Assembly: GCA_964477125.1 (NCBI GenBank)
Contig: CAYZCZ010000010.1
Span: 1 to 23,084, forward strand
Origin: DALYDK01 sp964477125
GTDB taxonomy: Bacteria; Patescibacteriota; Saccharimonadia; Saccharimonadales; CAIOMD01
Direction of reading: 5' to 3'
Length of the DNA stretch: 23,084 nucleotides
This document shows positions 22,832-23,084 of the stretch, one piece after another (position 1 is the stretch's first letter; each line of letters starts with the position of its first letter). A model generated the notes under the pieces. That model was given only the letters and a program-made list of their open reading frames with translations, had not been told where the DNA came from and did not search any database. The translations under genes and the position numbers were made by a program.

Positions 22832-22971
22832 GCGCGAGTGGTGGAATTGTGAGAAATGCCTGTGGCATTTCGCAAGACCGTAGCCCTGGTACGGTGAATA
22901 CCGCCAAGGCGAGGTGGGGGCGCGAATCGATTTGCCGTTTCACGGCAAGTAGAATTGTGCCAGACACGCTA
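22832..22971 (+). ncRNA. Partial tRNA-Leu copy split by a hairpin-rich insert
   Basis: 22832-22849 is identical over 18 bases to the 5' end of the tRNA-Leu at 23024 (acceptor strand and D-arm start), and AGACACGCTA (22962-22971) equals that tRNA's next block (23044-23053). Between them 112 bases replace the two bases GT. GAATTGTG occurs at both insert borders (22844-22851, 22952-22959), like a target duplication. The insert folds into hairpins: GAAATGCC/GGCATTTC (22853-22871), ACCGTA/TACGGT (22877-22895), and TTGCCGT/ACGGCAA (22932-22948). After 22971 the anticodon and T arms of a tRNA are not found, so it cannot be a working tRNA as it stands. It could be a structured RNA, a small inserted element, or a decayed tRNA. 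Confidence 0.4.
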
Positions 22972-23004
22972 AATATGTAGTCCTTTCAAATTATAATAAG
23001 AACC

Positions 23005-23010
23005 TATAAA
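23005..23010 (+). promoter_or_regulatory. -10-like box (TATAAA) of tRNA-Leu
   Basis: TATAAA 13 bases upstream of the tRNA; it sits in the loop of an AGAACC/GGTTCT hairpin (22999-23004, 23013-23018). A TATAAT at 22992-22997 is an alternative. Confidence 0.3.
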
Positions 23011-23023
23011 ATGGTTCTGGTAT

Positions 23024-23084
23024 GCGCGAGTGGTGGAATTGGTAGACACGCTAGCCTTAGGAGCTAGTGCCGCAAGGCGTGAAG
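23024..23084 (+). tRNA. tRNA-Leu (anticodon UAG), 3' end beyond window
   Basis: Starts with acceptor strand GCGCGAG (23024-23030), then D arm GTGGAATTGGTAGACAC, anticodon stem CTAGC/GCTAG with loop CTTAGGA, giving anticodon TAG. The long variable arm TGCCGCAAGGCGTG marks a class II tRNA. The sequence stops after the variable arm, so the T arm and CCA end are outside. Confidence 0.95.

Noticed and set aside
22877..22895. ACCGTA-loop-TACGGT hairpin as a tRNA anticodon arm
   Set aside because: The seven-base loop GCCCTGG lacks U33 and no T arm or acceptor partner follows.
22761..22967. 68-residue minus-strand frame over the tRNA-like element
   Set aside because: It follows the hairpins of the insert, has no ribosome site and shows no protein-like composition.
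1..23084. CRISPR array, insertion sequence or prophage
   Set aside because: No regularly spaced repeats, transposase, integrase or phage structural gene was found.

Overview
The window is AT-rich bacterial chromosome with densely packed housekeeping genes on both strands. It most resembles a Candidatus Saccharibacteria (TM7) or related Patescibacteria genome. Pointers are a short alanyl-tRNA synthetase that ends right after its editing domain, the actinobacterial-type Bax-inhibitor family, a HrcA/CIRCE-controlled ClpC, a one-membrane-segment PIN-TRAM protein, and several conserved but unrecognised envelope proteins. This placement is inference from gene content; no rRNA or ribosomal protein is present to test it. 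Every complete stop codon visible is TAA or TAG, none TGA.

Layout. 1-985 (-): partial rarA. 1002-1088: terminator and two more inverted repeats. 1124-3007 (-): alaS, divergent from 3089-5401 (+), a rhomboid-like/MprF-type membrane protein. 5482-5925 (+): unrecognised 147-residue protein. 5953-5990: perfect CIRCE operator over a sigma70-type promoter, then an ATG-TAA start-stop pair, then clpC (6066-8543). 8632-9594: membrane-anchored HExxH/coiled-coil protein. 9665-10546: CNNM/DUF21-CBS membrane protein cut short in its second CBS domain, overlapping tsaC/sua5 (10539-11123). 11252-11497: small charged protein. 11575-14076: radA and a PIN-TRAM (YacL-like) gene in one operon, the latter split by an artificial assembly gap. 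A bidirectional terminator separates it from a convergent class A penicillin-binding protein (14170-16854, -). 17010-19055: recG. 19086-19895: putative zinc-phospholipase-C-like helical protein. 19989-20726 (-): Bax inhibitor-1 family protein. 21035-21428 (-) and rsmD (to 21920, +) diverge from a second 100-N gap. 21986-22771: degenerate PP2C-fold protein. 22832-22971: a split partial tRNA-Leu copy carrying a hairpin-rich insert. 23024-end: tRNA-Leu(UAG), truncated by the window.

Themes. Genome maintenance (rarA, radA, recG), translation (alaS, tsaC, rsmD, tRNA-Leu), envelope (PBP1, MprF-like, CNNM, BI-1) and proteostasis (clpC) are interleaved in short transcription units. Many units have a TATAAT-like box 6-11 bases before the start codon, implying leaderless or nearly leaderless mRNAs. 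Others, mostly operon-internal or long-leader genes, carry Shine-Dalgarno sequences.
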